A DNA stretch of 59,885 bases. It comes from Clostridiaceae bacterium DTU079 (lineage in GTDB: Bacteria > Bacillota > Clostridia > Acetivibrionales > Acetivibrionaceae). A program made the translations under genes and the position numbers. The stretch spans positions 1-59,885 of the forward strand of contig LFSC01000012.1 in the NCBI GenBank assembly GCA_001512505.1. The letters are read 5' to 3'. The notes under the pieces are model-generated. The model saw nothing but the letters and a program-made list of their open reading frames with translations, had not been told where the DNA came from and made no database searches. Below are positions 35,797 to 42,801 of this stretch, piece by piece (the stretch's first letter is position 1; the number at the start of each line of letters is the position of its first letter).

Positions 35797-37590
35797 CTAC
35801 GCATTCTTAAATATGGCCTTGAACGGACATTTCTCCATACAAACACCACATTTTATACATTTCTCTTGATTTATTACATAAGGCATCTTCTTTTCTCCGC
35901 TAATAGCACCAACAGGGCAGTTTTTCGCACATATTCCGCAGCTCTTACATGTATCCGCATTTATCACGTACTGCATCATGGATTTACATACTCCTGCCGG
36001 ACATTTCTTATCATGGACATGGGCAATATATTCATCTTTGAAATACCTTAATGTGCTAAGTACCGGATTTGGAGCCGTCTGTCCCAAACCGCACAAAGCT
36101 GAAGCTTTTATATTCTTCGCAAGTACTTCCAGTTTTTCAATATCGCCTTCTTCGCCCTTTCCTTCGGTGATCCTATCGAGAATTTCAAGCATTCTCTTTG
36201 TTCCTATACGGCATGGAGGACATTTTCCGCAGGATTCTTCAACTGTGAACTCAAGGAAGAACTTTGCAATATCAACCATACAGGTGTCTTCATCCATAAC
36301 GATAAGTCCGCCGGATCCCATCATTGAACCTAATTGAATCAATGAATCATAATCAATGGGAGTATCAATATGACTTGCAGGAATACATCCTCCTGACGGT
36401 CCTCCGGTCTGTGCAGCTTTAAACTTTTTATCCCCTGGAATTCCTCCGCCTATATCGTAAATAATTTCTCTTAAGGTTGTACCCATCGGAATTTCAACCA
36501 AACCTGTGTTATTAATCTTTCCGCCTACTGCAAACACCTTTGTTCCCTTGCTCTTTTCGGTACCTATGCTTGCAAACCAGTCAGCTCCCTTGAGTATAAT
36601 CATCGGTATATTTGCATAGGTTTCAACGTTATTGAGCAAAGTAGGCTTTTCCCATAAACCTTTTACTGCAGGGAAAGGCGGTCTCGGTCTTGGTTCTCCC
36701 CTATGTCCCTCTATGGATGTCATAAGCGCGGTTTCCTCACCGCATACAAAAGCACCGGCACCAAGCCTGATATCAAGATCAAAGCTAAAGTCGGTTCCGA
36801 ATATATTATTGCCTAAAAGTCCATAATTTCTTGCCTGTTCAATAGCAATTCTAAGTCTCTTAACCGCTATAGGATATTCAGCTCTGATATAAACATAACC
36901 CTGATTTGCACCGATAGCATATCCTGCAATCGCCATAGCTTCAATTACAGAGTGGGGGTCTCCTTCCAATACGCTTCTGTCCATAAATGCACCGGGGTCC
37001 CCTTCGTCTGCATTACAGCATACATATTTCTGATCTGCATTCTGCTTTGCAGCAAATTCCCATTTTAATCCTGTGGGGAAGCCTCCGCCCCCTCTTCCTC
37101 TTAAACCGGATTTTTTAATAGTCTCTATAACCTCCTGTGGAGTCATTTCTGTCAAAACTTTTCCCAATGCCTTGTATCCGTCAAAGGCAATATATTCTTC
37201 AATAATTTCAGGATTTATAACACCACAGTTTCTCAAAGCGACTCTCATCTGTCTCTTGAAGAAATCCACACTTTCAAGAGATTTAGTTACACCTTCGGCA
37301 TTGTCACTCTGTAAAAGTCTTCTTACTATTCTACCCTTTACAAGGTGCTCCTCAACTATTTCTTTTACATCTTCAACTGTGACCATTGTATACATTGAAC
37401 CTTCAGGATAAACAACTATGATAGGTCCCTTGGCACAAAGTCCGAAACAACCGGTCTTTACAACTTTCACTTCATTCTCGAGCCCATTTTTCTTAATCTC
37501 TGCTTCCAACTCATTTATTATTGCTTCAGAGTTTGACGAAGTACATCCGGTACCACCGCAAACCAGGACATGCGCTCTATATAATTGCAT
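35797..37590 (-). CDS. hydB: Hydrogenase NADH-binding subunit HydB (NuoF-like)
   Basis: 597 residues. An N-terminal thioredoxin-like [2Fe-2S] domain (CGGTGC, later TGCFGLC) leads into the NuoF-like FMN/NADH module (GRGGGGFPTGLKWEF, CNADEGDPGAFMDR, GAGAYVCGEE-type loop GAGAFVCGEETALM), an SLBB domain, a [4Fe-4S] site (SCGKCPPCRIGTKRM) and two C-terminal ferredoxin motifs (CKSCGICAKNC, CIKCGVCMEKC). It oxidises NADH and, in bifurcating complexes, reduced ferredoxin. It lies between the 2Fe-2S subunit and HydA in the operon. Whether this complex bifurcates cannot be read from sequence. Confidence 0.93.
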   Translation of the reverse strand: MQLYRAHVLVCGGTGCTSSNSEAIINELEAEIKKNGLENEVKVVKTGCFGLCAKGPIIVVYPEGSMYTMVTVEDVKEIVEEHLVKGRIVRRLLQSDNAEGVTKSLESVDFFKRQMRVALRNCGVINPEIIEEYIAFDGYKALGKVLTEMTPQEVIETIKKSGLRGRGGGGFPTGLKWEFAAKQNADQKYVCCNADEGDPGAFMDRSVLEGDPHSVIEAMAIAGYAIGANQGYVYIRAEYPIAVKRLRIAIEQARNYGLLGNNIFGTDFSFDLDIRLGAGAFVCGEETALMTSIEGHRGEPRPRPPFPAVKGLWEKPTLLNNVETYANIPMIILKGADWFASIGTEKSKGTKVFAVGGKINNTGLVEIPMGTTLREIIYDIGGGIPGDKKFKAAQTGGPSGGCIPASHIDTPIDYDSLIQLGSMMGSGGLIVMDEDTCMVDIAKFFLEFTVEESCGKCPPCRIGTKRMLEILDRITEGKGEEGDIEKLEVLAKNIKASALCGLGQTAPNPVLSTLRYFKDEYIAHVHDKKCPAGVCKSMMQYVINADTCKSCGICAKNCPVGAISGEKKMPYVINQEKCIKCGVCMEKCPFKAIFKNA

Positions 37591-37621
37591 TTATAACCCT
37601 CCTTTACAAAAATAAAAACAG

Positions 37622-37993
37622 TTACTTTTTGTCTGCTTCTCCAATAGTTAAATCAACACACACTCTTCCGTTCACAATGTGCTCCGTAACAACACGGGTA
37701 ACCTTTTCAGGAGTCATTTTAACATATGTTACCTTGTTTCCATCCTTATCTATTACTTCTACAATAGGCTCAAGCCTACAAACTCCAATACAACCTGTCA
37801 TGGTAACGGGTACATCACTTATGTTTCTTTTCTTCAATTCCTCAACAAATGCATTCATTACCGTTCTTGCTCCGGCCGCAATTCCGCAAGTAGCCATACC
37901 AACAACGACTCTCATTTCATGCTTTTCAGTTCTTAAATTTATCTGTTCAAGAGTCTTCTTCCTTATTTCTTCTAATTCAGCCAAGGATTTCAT
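37622..37993 (-). CDS. (2Fe-2S) ferredoxin-domain protein of hydrogenase operon
   Basis: 123 residues of thioredoxin-like [2Fe-2S] fold: GMATCGIAAGA with a first cysteine, TGCIGVCRLEP with two more. It resembles the N-terminal domain of HydB. Such small proteins accompany NADH-coupled hydrogenases in Clostridia. The start codon lies 17 bases inside the upstream ATPase gene, so the genes are coupled. A fourth cysteine at the canonical place is not obvious: the first motif supplies one Cys rather than a CX4C pair, so cluster ligation may be unusual. Confidence 0.78.
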   Translation of the reverse strand: MKSLAELEEIRKKTLEQINLRTEKHEMRVVVGMATCGIAAGARTVMNAFVEELKKRNISDVPVTMTGCIGVCRLEPIVEVIDKDGNKVTYVKMTPEKVTRVVTEHIVNGRVCVDLTIGEADKK

Positions 37994-38543
37994 CTAGCAC
38001 CCCTCCAAATATATTTTTTACACCTTCATTAACATATTCACAAATCCATGTTAACACTTCAAATTCGGTAATCGGAATCTCTCCGAGCCTTTCTTTTACT
38101 TCTGACGAATTAAAAACAAAACTCTCATTATTGTTTTTTAGAATCAATTCAAATACAATATCGGGCCTTGCCGTTATAAGAGCCGTTAACGTATTAGCTA
38201 TGTCACCTAAAGGAAGCCTGTCTATATGCGACATCCGAAAATCCGCCTTCACCGTTGTACCCACAAACCTTTTGGAAGTGATCGAAAGTTTACCGGAAGC
38301 CAATCTCGCAGAAGCTTCAAGCAGTGGAATACCCAGCCCTATGCGCCTGCTGTCCCTTGTAGTTACAAAGGGGTCGACAACCTCCTTCAGGAAGTCTTCA
38401 TCCATGCCTATTCCATTATCCGTTAATTCCAGCTCCAACAAATCCCGTTCTTTATCTGCACAAATCAAAATACTAATCTTGCTCGCTCCAGCAGTGATAG
38501 AATTTTGTGCGATATCCAACAAATGTAATGATAAATCCTTCAT
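37977..38543 (-). CDS. Histidine-kinase-type ATP-binding protein in hydrogenase operon
   Basis: 188 residues with an HATPase_c (GHKL) fold: N-box HLLDIAQNSI, G1 DNGIGMDEDFL, G2 RRIGLGIPLLEASA. There is no phosphorylatable His domain or sensor domain. The position in the middle of the hydrogenase operon is conserved in A. thermocellus-type operons from memory. It could be a kinase of another protein in the operon, or an ATP-dependent regulator. Function unproven. Confidence 0.75.
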   Translation of the reverse strand: MKDLSLHLLDIAQNSITAGASKISILICADKERDLLELELTDNGIGMDEDFLKEVVDPFVTTRDSRRIGLGIPLLEASARLASGKLSITSKRFVGTTVKADFRMSHIDRLPLGDIANTLTALITARPDIVFELILKNNNESFVFNSSEVKERLGEIPITEFEVLTWICEYVNEGVKNIFGGVLDEILG

Positions 38544-38549
38544 TCTTTT

Positions 38550-39053
38550 TTATTCCGATATTTTTTTGTATTTCTCAATTATTCCTTCAATATCATCAGG
38601 TACAAGACGTCCGTATACATCATCATTAATCATAATTACAGGAGCCAAACCGCAGGCACCTATACATCTGCATGCTTCCAATGAAAACAAGCCATCATCG
38701 GTACATTCACCGACATTAAGTCCAAGCTTTTCTTTAAGCTTGTCTAAAATAGCCCCAGCACCCTTAACATAGCATGCAGTACCCATGCAAACTTGAATTT
38801 TGTATTTTCCTTTCGGATTCAGGGAAAATTGAGTATAGAAGGTTACAACACCGTAAACTTCCGCCAAAGGCACTTCAAGTCCTTCAGCAATTTTCTTCTG
38901 AACCTCCAACGGGAGATATCCGTACAGATCCTGTGCTTCATGCAATACAGGTATCAAGGCTCCCTTTGTGTTTTTGTACTTTCCAATGATTTCTTGCAGC
39001 TTCTGTTCCCTTTCGTCAACTCCGCCGCAGCAGCAACAATTATTTGTGCTCAT
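38550..39053 (-). CDS. hydC: Hydrogenase subunit HydC (NuoE-like, [2Fe-2S])
   Basis: 167 residues. The NuoE-like thioredoxin fold is clear (LIPVLHEAQDLYGYLP, VYGVVTFYTQF) with the cluster cysteines at CMGTAC and ACRCIGAC. The N-terminus carries an unusual run of four cysteines (NNCCCCGG). It passes electrons between HydB and the hydrogenase. First gene of the operon, 10 bases of T-rich leader after GGGGG, and preceded by a promoter and Rex-like operator. Confidence 0.92.
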   Translation of the reverse strand: MSTNNCCCCGGVDEREQKLQEIIGKYKNTKGALIPVLHEAQDLYGYLPLEVQKKIAEGLEVPLAEVYGVVTFYTQFSLNPKGKYKIQVCMGTACYVKGAGAILDKLKEKLGLNVGECTDDGLFSLEACRCIGACGLAPVIMINDDVYGRLVPDDIEGIIEKYKKISE

Positions 39054-39103
39054 TTTTTTAACAACCCCCTAACCAGGTATTTATTTTTGTCACTAATTAG
39101 TGT

Positions 39104-39121
39104 ATGTTAACAATTTAACAA
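39104..39121 (-). promoter_or_regulatory. Candidate Rex operator of the hydrogenase operon
   Basis: On the minus strand TTGTTAAATTGTTAACAT matches TTGTTAA-N4-TTAACAA at 13 of 14 positions. It begins 11 bases after the -10 box, covering the likely transcription start, where a bound repressor would block initiation. It is 51 bases before hydC. Confidence 0.75.
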
Positions 39122-39132
39122 ATTTCGTAACA

Positions 39133-39161
39133 ATTATAACAAATTATATTGTAACATTCAA
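39133..39161 (-). promoter_or_regulatory. Sigma-A promoter of the hydrogenase operon
   Basis: TTGAAT (39161-39156), a 17-base spacer and a perfect TATAAT (39138-39133) on the minus strand. It is the best promoter in the region upstream of hydC. Confidence 0.8.
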
Positions 39162-39351
39162 TAGATTTTGAGAATATTTTATAGATTTAAATCATTCTCA
39201 AAGCTTTAATTCACAAGGATTTATGCAAGTTTGAAAAGTCAAAATTGCATGTGGGTATTGTATACAATATTCAATATTATCTAATCGTATTATTATATAC
39301 TAATTTCATTATTATTTCCAAAACTAAGCTACGAGAGCAAAAGCTCTTATT

Positions 39352-40059
39352 TTACCTAAGAGTGCTTAAAAGGCATTCAATGCTCAGTTCTTCGAGCTCA
39401 ATGGAGCTTTCCCTCTCAAGAATATTTCCCAACGTATGCGCATCCGATGACCTTATTAAATTAAATTCTTTAAGATATGGATTGCTCTCAAGGAATTTTT
39501 CCACATCACACCCTTTTGAAACCTCAAGATATTTCATCTTCGGTGTGCTCGGTATGATACCCAGATTTGAAATCATACTGTAAGAATCTCTGTCGATATG
39601 GGCAGGAATTACTACTCCCCCTAAAGAAGTAACATGCAAATATGCATCATCAATACTAAGGTTTGAGGCAGTCAAGAGAAGTCTTTTCAAATATCCCTTG
39701 ATGTTATCCTCTTCATCCATCATAACCTGCTGTCCAAATATATCTTCACGGTTTTCAACGTCCGGAAGGGCATTATAAACAATCTCTTGCATTTTACAAG
39801 CCTCATCCACACCGGGAAAAAGGCAAACCATGTGAACCTCTTCCCTTGTCTCAAGCTCCATACCCGGAACTACAACAATTCCCCTTTTTTTTCCACAATC
39901 AACAACCGCTCTGCAATTCTCAGTTGAATTGTGGTCGGTGATAGCTATAATATCCAGTCCCTTTAAATAAGCCATATTAACTATATTATTGGGCGTCATA
40001 TCATTATCGGAACAAGGAGACAACGCCGAATGAATATGCAAGTCAGCAAAAGCTTTCAT
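39352..40059 (-). CDS. PHP-domain phosphoesterase-like protein
   Basis: 235 residues of the PHP fold with its metal ligands: DLHIHSALSPC, AITDHNST, VPGMELETREEVHMVC, GVVIPAHIDRDS, RSSDAHTLGN. It lacks the zinc-ribbon and HhH parts of the EndoQ-like protein at 7.7-8.9 kb. Some PHP proteins remove phosphate from nucleotides such as pAp or histidinol phosphate. It is the last gene of the sensory hydrogenase operon (ATGA overlap with the DRTGG gene), suggesting it handles a signal nucleotide there. Inference only. Confidence 0.8.
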   Translation of the reverse strand: MKAFADLHIHSALSPCSDNDMTPNNIVNMAYLKGLDIIAITDHNSTENCRAVVDCGKKRGIVVVPGMELETREEVHMVCLFPGVDEACKMQEIVYNALPDVENREDIFGQQVMMDEEDNIKGYLKRLLLTASNLSIDDAYLHVTSLGGVVIPAHIDRDSYSMISNLGIIPSTPKMKYLEVSKGCDVEKFLESNPYLKEFNLIRSSDAHTLGNILERESSIELEELSIECLLSTLR

Positions 40060-40385
40060 AGCAATTTTCCTGCCTCACAGGCTATTTCATAAGCAGTTTT
40101 TTTTGTGCCAAGCACCGCAATACCCTCTTGTGCCGCTTTTTTCAGGGTTGCCTCTTCAACTTCAATTCCCTCAGGAATTACAATACACGAAATATCTGCC
40201 ATAACAGCAACAGCGATAATATTTACATGGGTATGAACGGTAACCCATGCATCCCCTTTTTGGGCATGGGACATAGCCCAACTTAACAGGTCACAGATAT
40301 ACATCCCCTTGATATCCTTAGAAGAGCCGTTGCCTTCGGTCAATATTTCCAAATTGAGTTTTTCCGCAAACTCGCTAACCTTCAT
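40056..40385 (-). CDS. DRTGG-domain protein (second of the operon)
   Basis: 109 residues matching the DRTGG domain fold (GMYICDLLSWAMSHAQKGDAWVTV, ADISCIVIPEGIEVEE), a ligand-binding-like module found next to CBS domains or phosphotransacetylases. It overlaps the HydS-like gene by 11 bases and the PHP gene by 4, so all three are co-translated. A homologous DRTGG gene starts the operon at 42613. Confidence 0.75.
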   Translation of the reverse strand: MKVSEFAEKLNLEILTEGNGSSKDIKGMYICDLLSWAMSHAQKGDAWVTVHTHVNIIAVAVMADISCIVIPEGIEVEEATLKKAAQEGIAVLGTKKTAYEIACEAGKLL

Positions 40386-41730
40386 TTTTATCCCCTCTCT
40401 TCCGAGTTTTTTTCTTCACATTACCTTCCTTGTCCAGAACAGGAGGCATCTTTTCTTCCAGTTCCATCATCTGCATTGCAAGGCTTCGTACCTTTTCCCT
40501 GAGCTTGAATATACAATCGGTCTCATTTGCACTGCCCCGAACAATATCTTCTGCCAGTGCCCTGCAACTGGGTGCGCCACATGCGCCGCAATCCAATCCC
40601 GGTAATTCTTTGTTTATTGCGTGCAGAGTTTCCAGTTTCTTCATTGCAACCTCAAAATCTTTATCCAACTTCATTATCGGCCTGTATTCAACATTTCCGG
40701 TCCACACCATGTCATAATTATAATTTTTGTCCTGTGTCCCATCAATGCCCTTTTTCTTCGCCTCATCAATATACTTTTTAATCACAACCTTGGCAACAAA
40801 CATGTTCTCAACAGTAAGAGGACCGCCAAGGCATCCTCCCTGACATGCCAAAGCTTCCAAAAAATCAACATCCTCAAGTTTTTCATTTTCAATTTCCTCA
40901 AGAATGGAAATTACATTGTGTATACCGTCAACCGCAAGGACTTTATCGGTGCCCAGGGCCGTACTCTCTCCGCCGGAATTTGCCCATCTTACTCCGACAA
41001 ACCCCGCTTCCTGAATTTCTTCCACCTTTTCCACATCATTAAGAACACTAAGAATTTTCAAATATATATCGCTAATGGATATTGCACCGTCCACAAAAGA
41101 CTTCTCCTTCTCATATGGTGCCTTTATACTTGTAACCTTTGCTGCACAGGGGGTAATAAAAAACACTCCTATATCCGATTGTGGAATATTTAAGCTCTTG
41201 GAAAACTCATTTTTTACAATCTTGGCCGCAAGCTCCATAGGAGACTCAAGCTTCAATATATTATCAATAAGACTGGGAAACCTCACCTGAATAAGTCTTA
41301 CAACCGCAGGACAGGCAGATGAAATCAAGGGTTTTGGAAACTTGCCTTCCGTTAATATTTTTTTGGTTTCAGCGGTAATAATTTCAGCAGCTCTCGCCAC
41401 CTCGAAAACATGATCAAAACCGGTCATCTTAAGAGCAGTAAGAATATGGTTCCTCGACGGAGCCGGTTTAAACTGACCGTAAAGAGACGGGGCAGGAATA
41501 GCAACCTTAAATTTATAATTACGAATCATATCAAAGGAATCGGTAATTGCCTTCTTGGCATGGTAAGGACAAACTCTTATACATTCGCCGCAATCTATGC
41601 ATCTTTCATTTATAATTCTTGCCTTGCTCTTTCTTACCCTTATTGCTTCTGTAGGACACCTTTTTATACAATTGGTACACCCTTTGCATTTAGCTTCATC
41701 AAGAGTAACGGAATGAAAGTATGGGCTCAT
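40375..41730 (-). CDS. Putative sensory [FeFe]-hydrogenase-like protein (HydS/group D type)
   Basis: 451 residues. Two N-terminal [4Fe-4S] motifs (CKGCTNCIKRC, CIDCGECIRVC) precede a shortened H-cluster domain: L1 SSACPAVV, L2 TPCAAK, L3 ACQGGCLGG. In L1 the first Cys of TSCCP, the proton-transfer Cys in catalytic enzymes, is Ala, as reported for the Thermotoga HydS protein. A C-terminal Fe-S segment (GLDCGACGAPSCRALAEDI) follows. No PAS domain. The ATG at 41730 follows AGGGGGG and is preferred over 41769. The setting with an RsbW-like ATPase and DRTGG proteins suggests H2 or redox sensing. Confidence 0.8.
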   Translation of the reverse strand: MSPYFHSVTLDEAKCKGCTNCIKRCPTEAIRVRKSKARIINERCIDCGECIRVCPYHAKKAITDSFDMIRNYKFKVAIPAPSLYGQFKPAPSRNHILTALKMTGFDHVFEVARAAEIITAETKKILTEGKFPKPLISSACPAVVRLIQVRFPSLIDNILKLESPMELAAKIVKNEFSKSLNIPQSDIGVFFITPCAAKVTSIKAPYEKEKSFVDGAISISDIYLKILSVLNDVEKVEEIQEAGFVGVRWANSGGESTALGTDKVLAVDGIHNVISILEEIENEKLEDVDFLEALACQGGCLGGPLTVENMFVAKVVIKKYIDEAKKKGIDGTQDKNYNYDMVWTGNVEYRPIMKLDKDFEVAMKKLETLHAINKELPGLDCGACGAPSCRALAEDIVRGSANETDCIFKLREKVRSLAMQMMELEEKMPPVLDKEGNVKKKTRKRGDKNEG

Positions 41731-41834
41731 TTTAACCCCCCTTACCTTGTTATCTTTACTGCTTTTCATACTATTGAAGCCGGGAAAAATCCATAGTCTT
41801 CCTCAAATTACAGACCAACCCAATATTTCGGATT

Positions 41835-42269
41835 TTACGAGAGGTACACGGTAATCTCCACAGTAGTTCCCTTCCCCACTTCTGTTTTGATTTCAAGCAA
41901 ATCTGCATACCTCTTCATGTTCGGAAGCCCCATTCCGGCACCAAATCCCATCTCCCGTATGGCGTCCGGTGCCGTTGTGTATCCTTCCTTCATAGCCAAT
42001 TCCACATCAGGAATACCCGGCCCATGATCTTCTATCCTTATAAAAATTTTGTTCCTATCTATTTCAACACTGGCAATACCACCATTAGCATGAATAACAG
42101 CGTTTATCTCTGCCTCATACATGGAAATTGCCGTCTTCTTCACTTTTTGAGGATCCACACCAAGCTGTATAAGCATTTTTTTAACACTGCTAGATGCTTC
42201 ACCGGCAGCAGTAAAATCATCTGCTGGTATAACAAAGTTTTGCCTTATTATACCATTTGTCAATCCCAA
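41835..42269 (-). CDS. RsbW-like anti-sigma/Ser-Thr kinase ATP-binding protein
   Basis: 144 residues of GHKL ATPase (N-box MYEAEINAVIHA, G1 IEDHGPGIPD, G2 GFGAGMGLPNMKRYAD). This compact form is shared by anti-sigma factors such as RsbW and SpoIIAB. No sigma factor or anti-anti-sigma gene lies beside it, so its partner is unknown; the HydS-like protein or the second GHKL protein at 37977-38543 are candidates. Overlaps the upstream DRTGG gene by 10 bases. Confidence 0.8.
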   Translation of the reverse strand: MGLTNGIIRQNFVIPADDFTAAGEASSSVKKMLIQLGVDPQKVKKTAISMYEAEINAVIHANGGIASVEIDRNKIFIRIEDHGPGIPDVELAMKEGYTTAPDAIREMGFGAGMGLPNMKRYADLLEIKTEVGKGTTVEITVYLS

Positions 42270-42613
42270 ACACCTCTTTCTGTCAAACCGGCACTATATA
42301 GCTTGCCGCACGCTATGAACATAGGATCTTTTGTCGTCATAACGATTATTCCCTTTTCTTTTGCCATTTGAACAATCGAATCTTCCGGTCTTTTCCCTCT
42401 GATAAAAACGATCATTTTAATATCCATCATTTCCGCTGTTCTGACCACCTGAGGATTAACAAGCCCGGTTAGCAAAACAACATTATCCTTGACATAAGCC
42501 ATAACATCACTCATAAGGTCAGATCCACAAGCTGCAAATACATCCATGTCCAAGTTCTCTTCACCGGTTAAAACATCAGCTTTTAAAATGTTTTTAATTT
42601 CACTTGCCTTCAT
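42260..42613 (-). CDS. DRTGG-domain protein (first gene of sensory operon)
   Basis: 117 residues with the DRTGG fold (AACGSDLMSDVMAYVKDNVVLLTGLVNPQVVRTAEMM, then KMIVFIRGKRP). It is the first gene of the putative sensory hydrogenase operon, whose promoter and 34-base palindrome lie 94-133 bases upstream. Paralogous to the gene at 40056-40385; the pair may form a hetero-oligomer. Confidence 0.75.
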   Translation of the reverse strand: MKASEIKNILKADVLTGEENLDMDVFAACGSDLMSDVMAYVKDNVVLLTGLVNPQVVRTAEMMDIKMIVFIRGKRPEDSIVQMAKEKGIIVMTTKDPMFIACGKLYSAGLTERGVWD

Positions 42614-42706
42614 ATATGCACCTTACCCTTTACTTTAAATATGAAATATTGATTAGGTTATTGGCTTATATAAAACTTTCGTTTCATTCAAAGCTTCATA
42701 TATATA

Positions 42707-42746
42707 ATTATAACAGATTGTTAGAGTGTTAACAATCTGTTATAAT
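42707..42746 (-). promoter_or_regulatory. Perfect palindrome containing promoter and Rex operator of the sensory hydrogenase operon
   Basis: 17-bp arms (42707-42723 and 42730-42746) are exact inverted repeats around six bases. Inside lies TTGTTAGAGTGTTAACAA (42718-42735), 13 of 14 to the Rex consensus. On the minus strand TTGTTA (42735-42730), a 17-base spacer and TATAAT (42712-42707) form a sigma-A promoter whose -35 and spacer are the operator. The outer arm adds TATAAT-like sequence on both strands. It also sits after the nucleoside kinase stop, where it could act as a weak terminator. Confidence 0.8.
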
Positions 42747-42801
42747 CCCATTTAATATTTAACATTTTATTAAATTTATTTATTTACGGTTCACTTATAA
42801 T

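Noticed and set aside
37521-37997. Plus-strand frames overlapping the hydrogenase 2Fe-2S gene
   Set aside because: Shadow of the minus-strand gene, which has cysteine motifs and operon context.
39333-39347. agagcaaaagctct hairpin between hydC promoter and PHP gene considered as a terminator
   Set aside because: Stem is only about five or six pairs and no T-run follows on the minus strand.
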